From Thermoanaerobaculum sp. (lineage in GTDB: Bacteria > Acidobacteriota > Thermoanaerobaculia > Multivoradales > UBA5704): a DNA stretch of 64,000 bases. The DNA is taken from positions 1-64,000 of the forward strand of contig JAJKHS010000095.1 of NCBI GenBank assembly GCA_021154885.1, given 5' to 3'. Made by a program: the position numbers and the translations under genes. The notes under the pieces were generated by a model, which saw only the letters and a program-made list of their open reading frames with translations, made no database searches and was not told the DNA's origin. Shown here piece by piece: positions 17,035-25,482 of this stretch (position 1 is the first letter of the stretch; each line of letters starts with the position of its first letter).

Positions 17035-19128
17035 TTAACGCGCCGTCTCCGGGGTCAGGAGCTCGCGCAGCCGCTCCACGTCCACCGGCTTGACCAGGTG
17101 GTGGTCGAAGCCGGCGAGCGCCGCGCGCTGCCGGTCCGATTCCTGGCCATAGCCGGTGACGGCGACCAGCTTCACTCCATCGTGACCGGGGACGGCGCGG
17201 AGTTGCTCCGCGACCGTATAGCCGTCCATGCCCGGCAGGCCGATGTCCAGCAGCACGACGTCGGGCCGGCGCCTCCGGGCTGCCTCGAGGGCCGAGGCGC
17301 CATCGTGGGCCAGGTGCACCGTGTGGCCCCACATCCGCAGCAGCTCACCCAAGGCCTCGGCGGCGTCGAGGTTGTCCTCCACCAGCAGCACGTGCGCCGC
17401 CGCCGCCACGCCCGCCGCCGCGGCCTCCTCCCGGGCGGGCTCTGCCGTCTCCGCCGGCGGGACATGGAGCGGCAGCCGCACCGTCAGCTCGCTGCCCCGG
17501 CCTGGCCCCGCGCTGGCCGCGGCGACGGCGCCGCCGTGCCGCTCCACCAGGCTGCGCACCAGGGTGAGGCCGATCCCCAGGCCGCCGTACGAGCGGTCCA
17601 GCGACCGCTCCTCCTGGACGAACAGGTCGAAGATCCGCGGCAGCAGGTCGGGGGAGATGCCGGCGCCGTTGTCGCGCACCGCGATCACCACCTCGCCGCC
17701 GTCGCGCCGGGTCGTCAGCTCGATGCGGCCGCCTGGCGGCGTGAACTTGGCCGCGTTGTGGAGGAGGTTGGACAGCACCTGCTCGATGCGCGTGACGTCG
17801 GCCTCCAGCCACAGCGGCTCGTCGGCCAGCGACAGGGCGAGGGTGTGGCGCCGCTGCTCGACGAGCGGCCGGGCGGTCTCCACCGCTCCCTCCACGGCGC
17901 GGCGCAGCTCGAACGCCGTCTTGCGCAGCTCGATGTGGCCGTGGCTGAAGCGGGAGACGTCGAGCAGGTCGTCCACCAGCCGGGCGAGATGGCGGATCTG
18001 CCGGCCGACGACGGCCACCAGCTCGCGCGTGCGGGGGTCCCCCTCGGCGCGGCGGTCGAGGACGTGGCCGGCGTTGGCGATGGCGCCCAGCGGGTTGCGC
18101 AGCTCGTGGGCCAGCATGGCCAGGAACTCGTCCTTGCGCCGGTCCGCCGCCTCCAGCCGCCGGACGTACTCCTGCGCCTGGGCGTAGAGGCGGGCGTTGT
18201 CCAGTGCCAGGGCCGCCCGCTGCGCCACGTCCTCGGCGAAGGCCAGGTCGGCGGGGCCGTAGCGCCGCTCGCTGTGAGTGATGGACAGGGCGAGAGCGCC
18301 GAGCACCCGGCCGTGGCCCACCAGCGGCACCAGCATGGAGGACGTGGTGCGCAGCCGCAACAGCAGCTCCAGGTGGTGCGCGTCCTGGGCGGCCGCGCGG
18401 ATCTGCTCTTCCATGATCTCCGGCACCAGGACGGGCTCGCCGGTGCGCAGGACGAGGCCCATGCCGGCCGCCGCTCCCACCTTCGGCGGATAGCGCCGCC
18501 GCAGCTCCTCCGCGATCTCGCGGTGCTGCGGGTCGCGGTGGGCCACCGCGACCCGCCGGATCTCCCCGTCCTCGTCAAAGACGTCGAGGATGGCGAGGTC
18601 GGCGAGCTCCTGCACCATCAGCTCCGGCAGGAAGCTCAGCATCTCCTGGTAGTCGAGCGAGGTGGAGAGCTGGCGCCCCAGCTCGGCGAGCAGGGAGAGC
18701 CGTCGGGAGCTCTCCGCCGAGTCCCGGCGCTCGGTGACGTCGCGGATCACCGCCAGACCGCCGGCGATGCCGCCCGACGCGTCGCGCAACGGCGAGTAGG
18801 AGCCTTCGAACACGCCCTGATGTCCGGTCTCGGGGACGGTGAAGACGCGGTCCCGGGTCAGCTTGTGCCGGCCGGCGAGGGCCTCGCGGAAGGCCTCGTC
18901 CTCCCCCGTCTCCACGAGGAAGGGGAATACCTCGAAAGCCACGCGTCCGAGCGCCCGCTCCGCGGGCACTCCCGAGATACGCTCCATAGCAGGGTTCCAG
19001 ATCGTGTAGCGGAAGTCCCGGTCGAAGGCCAGAATACCGTCGAAGCTGCTACGGATCAGCGCCTCGGACAACCCCTTCGCGATGTCGATTACGGGCACGG
19101 AAAGCCGCCCCTCAACGGGCCGTTTCAT
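17035..19128 (-). CDS. Hybrid sensor histidine kinase (PAS-GAF-HisKA-HATPase-REC)
   Basis: This 697-residue cytoplasmic protein has a PAS domain (about 20-135), a GAF domain (about 150-315), HisKA with the H-box FLAMLAHELRNPLG and phosphorylatable His341, HATPase with N-box Asn458, DNGAGIS (487-493) and GGLGIGL (515-521), and a C-terminal receiver with acidic pair Glu584/Asp585, phospho-acceptor Asp628 and Lys680. There is no membrane helix, so the signal is sensed inside the cell. ATG 19128 fits the PAS start and a TATAAT-like box just upstream; a longer 40-residue extension looks non-coding. No separate response regulator is adjacent. Confidence 0.92.
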   Translation of the reverse strand: MKRPVEGRLSVPVIDIAKGLSEALIRSSFDGILAFDRDFRYTIWNPAMERISGVPAERALGRVAFEVFPFLVETGEDEAFREALAGRHKLTRDRVFTVPETGHQGVFEGSYSPLRDASGGIAGGLAVIRDVTERRDSAESSRRLSLLAELGRQLSTSLDYQEMLSFLPELMVQELADLAILDVFDEDGEIRRVAVAHRDPQHREIAEELRRRYPPKVGAAAGMGLVLRTGEPVLVPEIMEEQIRAAAQDAHHLELLLRLRTTSSMLVPLVGHGRVLGALALSITHSERRYGPADLAFAEDVAQRAALALDNARLYAQAQEYVRRLEAADRRKDEFLAMLAHELRNPLGAIANAGHVLDRRAEGDPRTRELVAVVGRQIRHLARLVDDLLDVSRFSHGHIELRKTAFELRRAVEGAVETARPLVEQRRHTLALSLADEPLWLEADVTRIEQVLSNLLHNAAKFTPPGGRIELTTRRDGGEVVIAVRDNGAGISPDLLPRIFDLFVQEERSLDRSYGGLGIGLTLVRSLVERHGGAVAAASAGPGRGSELTVRLPLHVPPAETAEPAREEAAAAGVAAAAHVLLVEDNLDAAEALGELLRMWGHTVHLAHDGASALEAARRRRPDVVLLDIGLPGMDGYTVAEQLRAVPGHDGVKLVAVTGYGQESDRQRAALAGFDHHLVKPVDVERLRELLTPETAR

Positions 19129-19155
19129 AGACCGGCGACGACAACCCTGGGGGTT

Positions 19156-19161
19156 ATTATA
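19156..19161 (-). promoter_or_regulatory. Candidate -10 box for the hybrid histidine kinase gene
   Basis: On the minus strand this is a perfect TATAAT, 28 bases upstream of ATG 19128, in an otherwise GC-rich stretch. The matching -35 region is poor (TTCGAG at 17-bp spacing), so recognition may need an activator or another sigma factor. Confidence 0.4.
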
Positions 19162-19285
19162 TCCAAGCTGCGATCCGCCTCGAAGCGTCCTGGCCGTCAC
19201 CGGTTGGCGTGCCTGTGGCGCACCAGGACGGAGAGTTGAGGGATGCAAGGCGCTTGCCGGGGGGGCGCCTAACCTCTGCCCGGGC

Positions 19286-21496
19286 TCACCCCAGCGACGG
19301 ATAGAGCTGGCGGTAGCTGTCCGCCAGCACCAGGATACGCTTGACGTAGTTGCGCGACTCGTCGAGGCTCAGGGTCTCGAGGAAGTCGTCCATCCGGACC
19401 TGGGGACCCGACTCCTGCCACAGCCGCTTGATGCGGTTCGGCCCGCCGTTGTAGCTGGCGAGGGCCAGCTCCACGTTGCCGTCGAAGTCGGCCAGCAGCT
19501 CCTTGACGTAGATCGTCCCCAGCCGCACGCTGAGGTCGGGGTCGTAGAGCCGCGCGGGCTGGTACGAGACCCCGACCTTCCGCGCCATCTCGCGCGCGGT
19601 CGGCGGCATGAGCTGCATCAGGCCGCGGGCGCCCACCGGGCTGGTGGCGCGGGGGTCGAAGGCGCTCTCCTGGCGGATGATGCCGGCCACCAGACTGGCG
19701 GGCACGCCGGCGCTGCGGGCATAGGAGAGGATGGAGCCGGCATAGCTCTCGGGCAGCGGATAGTAAGCGAAGAGGACCTCGGAGGGAACGGTCGACTGGT
19801 AGGGTCCGCCGAGGGCGGGGAAGGCCTCGCGCAGCAGCACCAGACCGCTGCGCTGCTCGCCCTTGTGACAGAGGATGAGGCCCTTCAGCGCCAGCACGTC
19901 CCGCCGGTTCGCCCCGGCCGCCACCAGGTTGAGCTCCTCGCCGGCCAAGTCGTCCAGGCCGAGGTCGGTGAGCAGCTTGGCGCGCTTCAGGGCGGGCTCC
20001 GCCGGCCAGGCCCCCACCGGGGCCTGGGCGAGGGCGACGCCGTCCCGCGCCTGCGTCTCGCCCAGCCGGGCGAGGGCCTGGCGGGAGTAGAAGTCGCTGG
20101 TGTCCGAGGTGGCCACCAGCCCGCGGTAGAGCTCGCGGGCCTGGTCCGGCTGGCCCATCTCCTCCAGCACCCGCGCCTTCCAGTAGATGCCGCGGTGGGC
20201 GTCGCCGCAGTTCGGATAGAGCTCGGCGAGCACCGTCCAGGACTCCACCGCGCTCGCCTTGCGGCCGGTCCGGTAGTCCTGCCAGCCGCGCTCCCAGAGG
20301 GCGCCGGCGCCGGTGTCGTCTTGGGGGTCGAGCCGCCGCAGCAGGCGCAGGGTGTCCACCGCCGGCTCGAACAGGCTGGCGCTCAGGAAGTCCTTGTACA
20401 GCCGGCGCAGCGAGGTCTCCGAGAGCAGGAGCCGGGCGTGCGAGCTCAACAGCCGCCGCAGATAGATGGAGGCGGACTGTGCGTCGCCGGACTCCGCCAT
20501 GGCCCGCACCCGCTCCCAATCGACGGCTGTCCGCTCGTCCTGCGTCGCTGGGAGGAGGGAGCCCATGAGGTCGAAGGCCTCGCGGCCGCGGCCGGACTGG
20601 GTGAGGCAGCGGGCGCGCAGCAGGTTCCATTCGAAGCTGCGCTCCTCGTCGGGCAGCGCGTCGAGGGTGCTGAGGGCGGCGGACACGCTGTCGGCGTCGA
20701 GGAACGACTGCGCCCGGCGCAGCACGTCCGCCGGCGAGAGCAGCCGGCTCCAGTCCCGCCCGCCGTCCTGGAGGCGGAAGGTGTGGACGGCCTGCGCGGC
20801 CGCCGCGGACAGGGGGTCCTCCATCAGCAGCCGCAGGCCGGCCGCGCGCTGCGCCTGCGGATCCTCGAGCTTGAGGCCGAGCCGCCAGGCCAGGTTGTCC
20901 AGTTCCTTTCCTTCGTCGCCGTCGACCCCCGCCTGGCGCGCACGGGCCGCGAGGTCGAGGGCGAGGCGCTCGTCGCCGCCGGCGGCCGCGAGCCGGGCCG
21001 CCTCCAGGAAGGCGTGCGGGCGCAGGGGCGAGGCCGGGCAGTCGGCGATGAGGCGGAGGTAGGTGCTGCGGGCGAGGGCGGCGTCGCCGCGCGCGGCCGC
21101 GCTCTCGGCGAGGAGGTAGAGCCGCCAGTCCTCCAGGGTTCCGCCGGGCGTGGCCGCGGCCGTCAGGAGGTTGGTGGCGAGCGTGGCGTCCCCCGTCGCG
21201 TGGGCGTAGAGCCCGGCCATCACCCGCGTCTGAGCGGCCTGGTCCGGGTGCTGGACGGCCACCTTCTCCAACTCCTGGCGCGCCTCTTGCAGGTTCCGTT
21301 TTCTGAGGGCCTGGGCGGCCGGGGCGTACAAGTTCTTGGGGAGATACGACGGTTGCCGCCAGCCCCTTTCAGCCTTCGCCGGCACGACGAGGGCCGCAGA
21401 GCGGGGAAAGCTGATGAGGACCGAAACGGTGAGCAGAGAAGAGACGACCAGAAAGACGAGGACGCCGAGACGGATACGCAGAGACTTTGCGGGCAC
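19286..21496 (-). CDS. Soluble lytic murein transglycosylase (Slt70-like)
   Basis: This 736-residue protein has an N-terminal membrane/signal helix (IRLGVLVFLVVSSLLTVSVL), a long alpha-helical superhelix of TPR-like repeats, and a C-terminal LT/SLT domain. The catalytic glutamate is Glu610 in RQESAFDP, followed by SPVGARGLMQLMP and ALASYNGGPNRI, all diagnostic of family 1 lytic transglycosylases. It cleaves peptidoglycan glycan strands in the periplasm. The GTG at 21496 is preferred because GGAGGT lies 8 bases upstream; upstream in-frame starts have no such site and run through a palindromic leader. Confidence 0.88.
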   Translation of the reverse strand: MPAKSLRIRLGVLVFLVVSSLLTVSVLISFPRSAALVVPAKAERGWRQPSYLPKNLYAPAAQALRKRNLQEARQELEKVAVQHPDQAAQTRVMAGLYAHATGDATLATNLLTAAATPGGTLEDWRLYLLAESAAARGDAALARSTYLRLIADCPASPLRPHAFLEAARLAAAGGDERLALDLAARARQAGVDGDEGKELDNLAWRLGLKLEDPQAQRAAGLRLLMEDPLSAAAAQAVHTFRLQDGGRDWSRLLSPADVLRRAQSFLDADSVSAALSTLDALPDEERSFEWNLLRARCLTQSGRGREAFDLMGSLLPATQDERTAVDWERVRAMAESGDAQSASIYLRRLLSSHARLLLSETSLRRLYKDFLSASLFEPAVDTLRLLRRLDPQDDTGAGALWERGWQDYRTGRKASAVESWTVLAELYPNCGDAHRGIYWKARVLEEMGQPDQARELYRGLVATSDTSDFYSRQALARLGETQARDGVALAQAPVGAWPAEPALKRAKLLTDLGLDDLAGEELNLVAAGANRRDVLALKGLILCHKGEQRSGLVLLREAFPALGGPYQSTVPSEVLFAYYPLPESYAGSILSYARSAGVPASLVAGIIRQESAFDPRATSPVGARGLMQLMPPTAREMARKVGVSYQPARLYDPDLSVRLGTIYVKELLADFDGNVELALASYNGGPNRIKRLWQESGPQVRMDDFLETLSLDESRNYVKRILVLADSYRQLYPSLG

Positions 21497-21547
21497 GCGG
21501 CCACACCTCCAGACCCAAGGGTTGCGCTGACAGAGTTGTAGGGTCAT

Positions 21548-21570
21548 CCCCAGACAGCCCAAGTCTGGGG
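21548..21570. other. Perfect hairpin in the slt leader/divergent intergenic region
   Basis: CCCCAGAC (21548-21555) and GTCTGGGG (21563-21570) form an 8-bp perfect stem with loop AGCCCAA. A second structured segment lies at 21607-21627 (ACTCCC/GGGAGT, overlapping the palindrome GGACTGGGGAGTCC). Both lie between the divergent slt and three-gene operon starts (21497-21784), a stretch with no gene. Confidence 0.55.
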
Positions 21571-21696
21571 CCTTGTACGCCGGGTCGGGTTTCCCCAACC
21601 GTCTGAACTCCCAGGACTGGGGAGTCCATTCCCCATTGTGCCCAACTTTTCAAAAGAAATTTGTCTTCTCGTCTGGTTTCCGCTGCGCGGATCGGG

Positions 21697-21710
21697 GAAT
21701 TTGTAAATTC
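21697..21710. promoter_or_regulatory. Candidate operator palindrome upstream of the three-gene operon
   Basis: GAATTT-GT-AAATTC is a perfect inverted repeat of 6-bp arms in an AT-rich patch within GC-rich DNA, 75 bp before the ATG at 21785. Its symmetry and place suggest a repressor site; there is no regulator gene in the operon to match it. Confidence 0.35.
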
Positions 21711-21784
21711 TTCCCGTACCCCCCAAACTCGGCGAACGGGGTCCAGAGAAAGGCATGAGCGCTCCATGCTACGATCCATTCCCT

Positions 21785-22618
21785 ATGTCCGACTTGTACC
21801 AGAGAGCGGTGGCCTCTCTTCTGGAGGAGGAGAGGGAGTCGCTGACCGTGCTGGAGACGTGGCTGCCGGATCGCCTCCCCGAGAACCTGCGGTCCGAATC
21901 CCACCTCCTCGGCGACCGCCCGTGGGGCGATCCCGCGGAGCTCGCGAAGTTCCTGCGGTGTTGCTCTCGGGAACACGCGAAGGTCGAGACGGACGAGGAA
22001 CGTCGGACGGGCTACCAGGGTTCGTGCACGTCCTTTGAAGGGAAAGGGCTTCCGATCGAGCGGGACCGCTTGCCGGATCGTCTTCTTCGATACAGCCGAA
22101 GCGATACGGTGACTCGTGCTCTCATCAAGAAGGCCCTGGGGCGACAGGCGAAAGGGAGCTTGAACCGAGAGCTGATCTCTATTGACGAGGCGCTCGCCGG
22201 ATTGAGCACCTTCTCCTGGGATCCCCGGCGGATGGGAGAGGAGGACCGTCTCGGAAGAGGAAAGATGGTGTTCGCCACCTTCGAGCATCCTGCCGGAGCT
22301 CCCCGGGACAGCGCCCAAGGCATGGCGGAGGCGCTGGCGCTCCCTCGCGGGCCCTTGAAGGACGAGTTCCTTTTGGAATTCTCCTATCCCACAGATTCCG
22401 TCACCAACCATCGCTTCCCCACCGTGGCCGAGGCCGGCTGGGTCCCGGAGTTCCAGCCAGCCCTGGAAGTAAGACCGGACCCGGCCCGTCCGGATACCTG
22501 CTGGGGGCAGACGAGGCCACGCGGCTCCTCGACTCCTCAGCCGGAGCTGGTGCACGGCAACGCGTCGCTGAGGGTCCTCGATCGTCCTCCCCGGTTCCTC
22601 GGGAGGTTCAACTCATGA
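21785..22618 (+). CDS. Unrecognised protein, first gene of KGGVGR-ATPase operon
   Basis: This 277-residue protein (ATG 21785; an ATG at 21755 would add ten residues) is not one I recognise. It is soluble and charged, with a helical start (LYQRAVASLLEEERESLTVL), a middle with FEGKGLPIERDRLPDRLLRYS, and a Pro-rich C-terminus containing HRFPTVAEAGWVPEFQP and a Cys-Trp (DTCWGQTRP). There is no signal peptide. The last bases overlap the next ATG (ATGA at 22615-22618). From context it is an accessory or effector part of the ATPase system. Confidence 0.75.
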   Translation: MSDLYQRAVASLLEEERESLTVLETWLPDRLPENLRSESHLLGDRPWGDPAELAKFLRCCSREHAKVETDEERRTGYQGSCTSFEGKGLPIERDRLPDRLLRYSRSDTVTRALIKKALGRQAKGSLNRELISIDEALAGLSTFSWDPRRMGEEDRLGRGKMVFATFEHPAGAPRDSAQGMAEALALPRGPLKDEFLLEFSYPTDSVTNHRFPTVAEAGWVPEFQPALEVRPDPARPDTCWGQTRPRGSSTPQPELVHGNASLRVLDRPPRFLGRFNS

Positions 22619-23430
22619 GCGAGCCTTTCCGGCCCTCTCTACGCAAGGACGGCACCTTCGACCCGGACTGCCTGGAACAGGCGGGACAGCGCTGGGTTAC
22701 GGCCTGGCTCAAGGAACGCCTCAGTGGGCATGACCCCTGTTTCCCGATCGACAAGAGGGGCGACGAAGACCCTGAAAGCCTCATCGTAGCCATCCTCCAG
22801 GACGCGGGCACAGTCCATCCCGCCACCAACCTCATTGGCGGTGGCATCCTGGACCTCCTCGACGAGGCTCGTAAACGGGCTCCCCAGGTTCCGCCCTACC
22901 TGGAGTCGGCCCTGCAGATCTGCGAGAGAGTCCGGCTGCCACGGACGAGCACCTGGTTTACGGAAGAGCTGCGGAGGCTGGCAATGGATCCGCAGGCGGT
23001 CGAGGAGAGTTGGGGGCCGGATCTGACCGAGGAAATCCTCTATGGCGCCATCCTCCAGTCTCCAGGCTTTCCCAGAGCAGCCTCGCACGAGAGCTGGCGG
23101 GCAATCCTGACGATGCCAAGATACGCGACCATGGCGTGGATGGGCCTCGCTTCGTCCTTCGATACGAGCCTCGGCTACATGGAGGATTGGTGGCAAGTCT
23201 GCCCGGCGCCCGAGCGCCAGGCAGAAATCAACCAATTTGTTTTTACGAATCTGAAGACGGAAGGTAGGCAGCAGGTCCGTGAGCTCCTGCGCCGTCATTC
23301 CAGATCGTGGCCAGACGCTCTCAAGGCAGCGGTCGATTCCGCGCTCAAGAAAAATGGAATCAATGAGGGTCTGCGAGCCAAGCGGCGCATTTATGAAAGC
23401 GCCATTGCCGATGCGGCGATAGCGGCCTGA
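22615..23430 (+). CDS. Unrecognised helical protein, second gene of KGGVGR-ATPase operon
   Basis: This 271-residue soluble protein is predicted mainly alpha-helical (PPYLESALQICERVRLP, WRAILTMPRYATMAWMGLAS, then RQQVRELLRRHSRSWPDALK), with no motif I can name. It starts at ATG 22615 inside the stop of the previous gene, with GGGAGGTT upstream. The stretch 23221-23280 has only 27 G/C of 60 bases, well below the rest of the window, which fits acquired DNA. It probably forms a complex with the neighbouring ATPase. Confidence 0.75.
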   Translation: MSEPFRPSLRKDGTFDPDCLEQAGQRWVTAWLKERLSGHDPCFPIDKRGDEDPESLIVAILQDAGTVHPATNLIGGGILDLLDEARKRAPQVPPYLESALQICERVRLPRTSTWFTEELRRLAMDPQAVEESWGPDLTEEILYGAILQSPGFPRAASHESWRAILTMPRYATMAWMGLASSFDTSLGYMEDWWQVCPAPERQAEINQFVFTNLKTEGRQQVRELLRRHSRSWPDALKAAVDSALKKNGINEGLRAKRRIYESAIADAAIAA

Positions 23431-23438
23431 GTGGGCAC

Positions 23439-25349
23439 GTGACCCGGATCCTTACCTTCTATTCCTACAAGGGCGGCGTCGGCCGCACCATGGCGTTGGT
23501 GAACGCCGCCTACGTGCTGGCCCAGGGTGGCTATCGGGTCTTGATGGTGGACCTCGATCTCGAAGCCCCGGGAATGACGCACTTCTTTGCCGAATCCATC
23601 AGATCTCAGAAGGGCAAGGGCCTTCGTGACAGCATCGACCTGCTGCTCGCGGCCAAACAGACGCTGGCCGAAGCGGATTCCAGCGACCATCCGCCCGAGA
23701 TCCCCAACTCTCTTGAAGATTTCGTCGTCACGGTGGGGCTGCCGCAGGAATGGCGGCAGACGATCCCCTACCTGAATGGCCGCCTGGATCTTCTGCCGGC
23801 AAGGATCGATTCCCCGGCGGCAGATCTGTCCACCGCCAAGGATTATCTGGAGCGGCTCGACGATCTCGATCTGGCGGAAATCTTCTCGCCGGGCGGCCCC
23901 GGTCATCAGTTCGGCGCTCATCTTCGAGAATATTTCCGGCAAGCACGTTTCACGGCGCCGGGCGACCCGTTCTTCGTGATACGGGAGGAAGCTCGCGTCT
24001 CCTATGACGTCGTCCTGATCGACTCCCGGACCGGGCTGAACGAGATCGCGGGCCTCTGTATCGGTCCCTTGTGCGACGGGCTGGTCGTGTGCTGCGGATT
24101 GAACCGCCAGAACATCGCAGGCGCCAAATATTTTCTCGAGAAGGCAGGCCTGTTGGAGAGCGTCAAAGGGAAGCCTTACATCGTCGTGGCCGGGCCCGTC
24201 CCGGTCTGGCAGAAGCGGGAAACGCGAGAGCGGATCTCGGCCATCCGTCAGTCTCTTGGTAAAGAGCTGATCGTCGAGGTGCCTTACCATCCTGCGGCTG
24301 CCGTGGCGGAAACCGTTTTCGTCACTGACCCGGAAGAGCCCGAAGAAGCCATCTCGGCAGCTTACCGATCCCTGGCGAGGGAGATTCGGCGGGTGTTCCT
24401 GGGCGCGGCGGATCAGGAGCCTCGGCGGCTCGACTTGGGGTGGGATGAAATCCACGACTCCAGGGACGCACGCGCACGCGCGCTCATCGAATACTTGCGA
24501 CGCCGGCGCGTCTGGCCGCTGGAGCGACCGGGGAGCGCTCTCTGCCGATTTCCCACCGCGAGCGCCATGGCGGGCATGCCGGCAGGCGACTCCTCCGCGC
24601 CTCAACCGGAGCCTTATGCGCTCGCTGCCGCGGTGGCCAGCTACCGGGCCGGTTCAGACAGGGCTTTTCGCCGTGCCTGGGATCTCCTGAATTCAGGTGT
24701 GGCGATGCGCCTGTCCCCGACGATCTCCAAGCTTGCCTTGCTGGAGCTCCGGATCTTCGGCACCTTCAGGGGCTCGCCGGAAGACGTCGAGACGATTCGG
24801 TCGATCGGTCAGGATCGTGATCAGCGCAATGACCTCCGGCTCGAATATCTGTTGGCGTTGCATCTCCTGGATTATGGTGACCCGGAGATCGACAAGGAGA
24901 TTCTCAAATTGACGCAGTCCTGGTTCTCGCAGCCGGAATTTCAGCCGGAGTGGTGGGGCCGAAATGGAGTGGACCTTCTGTCCCTGCTCCTCGCCGGTGA
25001 TTTGAATCGGGATCAGCTCAAGGGTCTTGAGCGGGCGGTCTCCAAGCTGCCGAAGGAACTGCTGACGGGCGACTTTTCTCGGCCCGATCTGGCTCCCTTC
25101 GGCTTCTGGCCGGAATCCCTGCTGATCTCTGCGCTCAGCGTGATCAAGGAGGAGAAGGGTGTCGGCGAGGTTTTGAAACTCATTCGTGCGCTGCGAGATC
25201 GCTATGGCTACGCCTGGCGCGTCCTCGTCGACTGGCGGCGCCTCGCCAAGGTCAAGGACCAGCCCCTCTTCCAGCAGTTCATCCGGGAGGAAGACGAGAT
25301 GGTCGAGGAGATCGAGTCGGCCATCGACCAGGGCGTCTATCCCCTCTGA
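23439..25349 (+). CDS. KGGVGR-type ParA/MinD-like ATPase with a long helical C-terminal region
   Basis: This 636-residue protein begins (GTG 23439, 8 bp after the previous stop) with MTRILTFYSYKGGVGRTMAL: the deviant Walker A of ParA/MinD ATPases in the KGGVGR variant, followed by VLMVDLDLEAPGM (Walker A' region) and VVLIDSRTGLNEIAG (Walker B). The ATPase covers about 1-310; the rest is helical, without recognised motifs, and ends DQGVYPL. KGGVGR-variant ATPases occur in multi-gene bacterial conflict systems with effector partners (family knowledge). Here two unknown proteins precede it in one operon, so a defence or signalling role is inferred, not shown. Confidence 0.85.
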   Translation: MTRILTFYSYKGGVGRTMALVNAAYVLAQGGYRVLMVDLDLEAPGMTHFFAESIRSQKGKGLRDSIDLLLAAKQTLAEADSSDHPPEIPNSLEDFVVTVGLPQEWRQTIPYLNGRLDLLPARIDSPAADLSTAKDYLERLDDLDLAEIFSPGGPGHQFGAHLREYFRQARFTAPGDPFFVIREEARVSYDVVLIDSRTGLNEIAGLCIGPLCDGLVVCCGLNRQNIAGAKYFLEKAGLLESVKGKPYIVVAGPVPVWQKRETRERISAIRQSLGKELIVEVPYHPAAAVAETVFVTDPEEPEEAISAAYRSLAREIRRVFLGAADQEPRRLDLGWDEIHDSRDARARALIEYLRRRRVWPLERPGSALCRFPTASAMAGMPAGDSSAPQPEPYALAAAVASYRAGSDRAFRRAWDLLNSGVAMRLSPTISKLALLELRIFGTFRGSPEDVETIRSIGQDRDQRNDLRLEYLLALHLLDYGDPEIDKEILKLTQSWFSQPEFQPEWWGRNGVDLLSLLLAGDLNRDQLKGLERAVSKLPKELLTGDFSRPDLAPFGFWPESLLISALSVIKEEKGVGEVLKLIRALRDRYGYAWRVLVDWRRLAKVKDQPLFQQFIREEDEMVEEIESAIDQGVYPL

Positions 25350-25482
25350 GGCCCGGCCAGCGTTTTCCCTCCACTCCGGTTATGATTCCCCCGCCCCGGC
25401 CGGTGGGGTCCTCCGCAGGTGCTGCCCGTAGGCGCTCCGCCCCGCCGGCTCGGCCGGGAATTCTAAGGAAAGAGGGTCGTCG

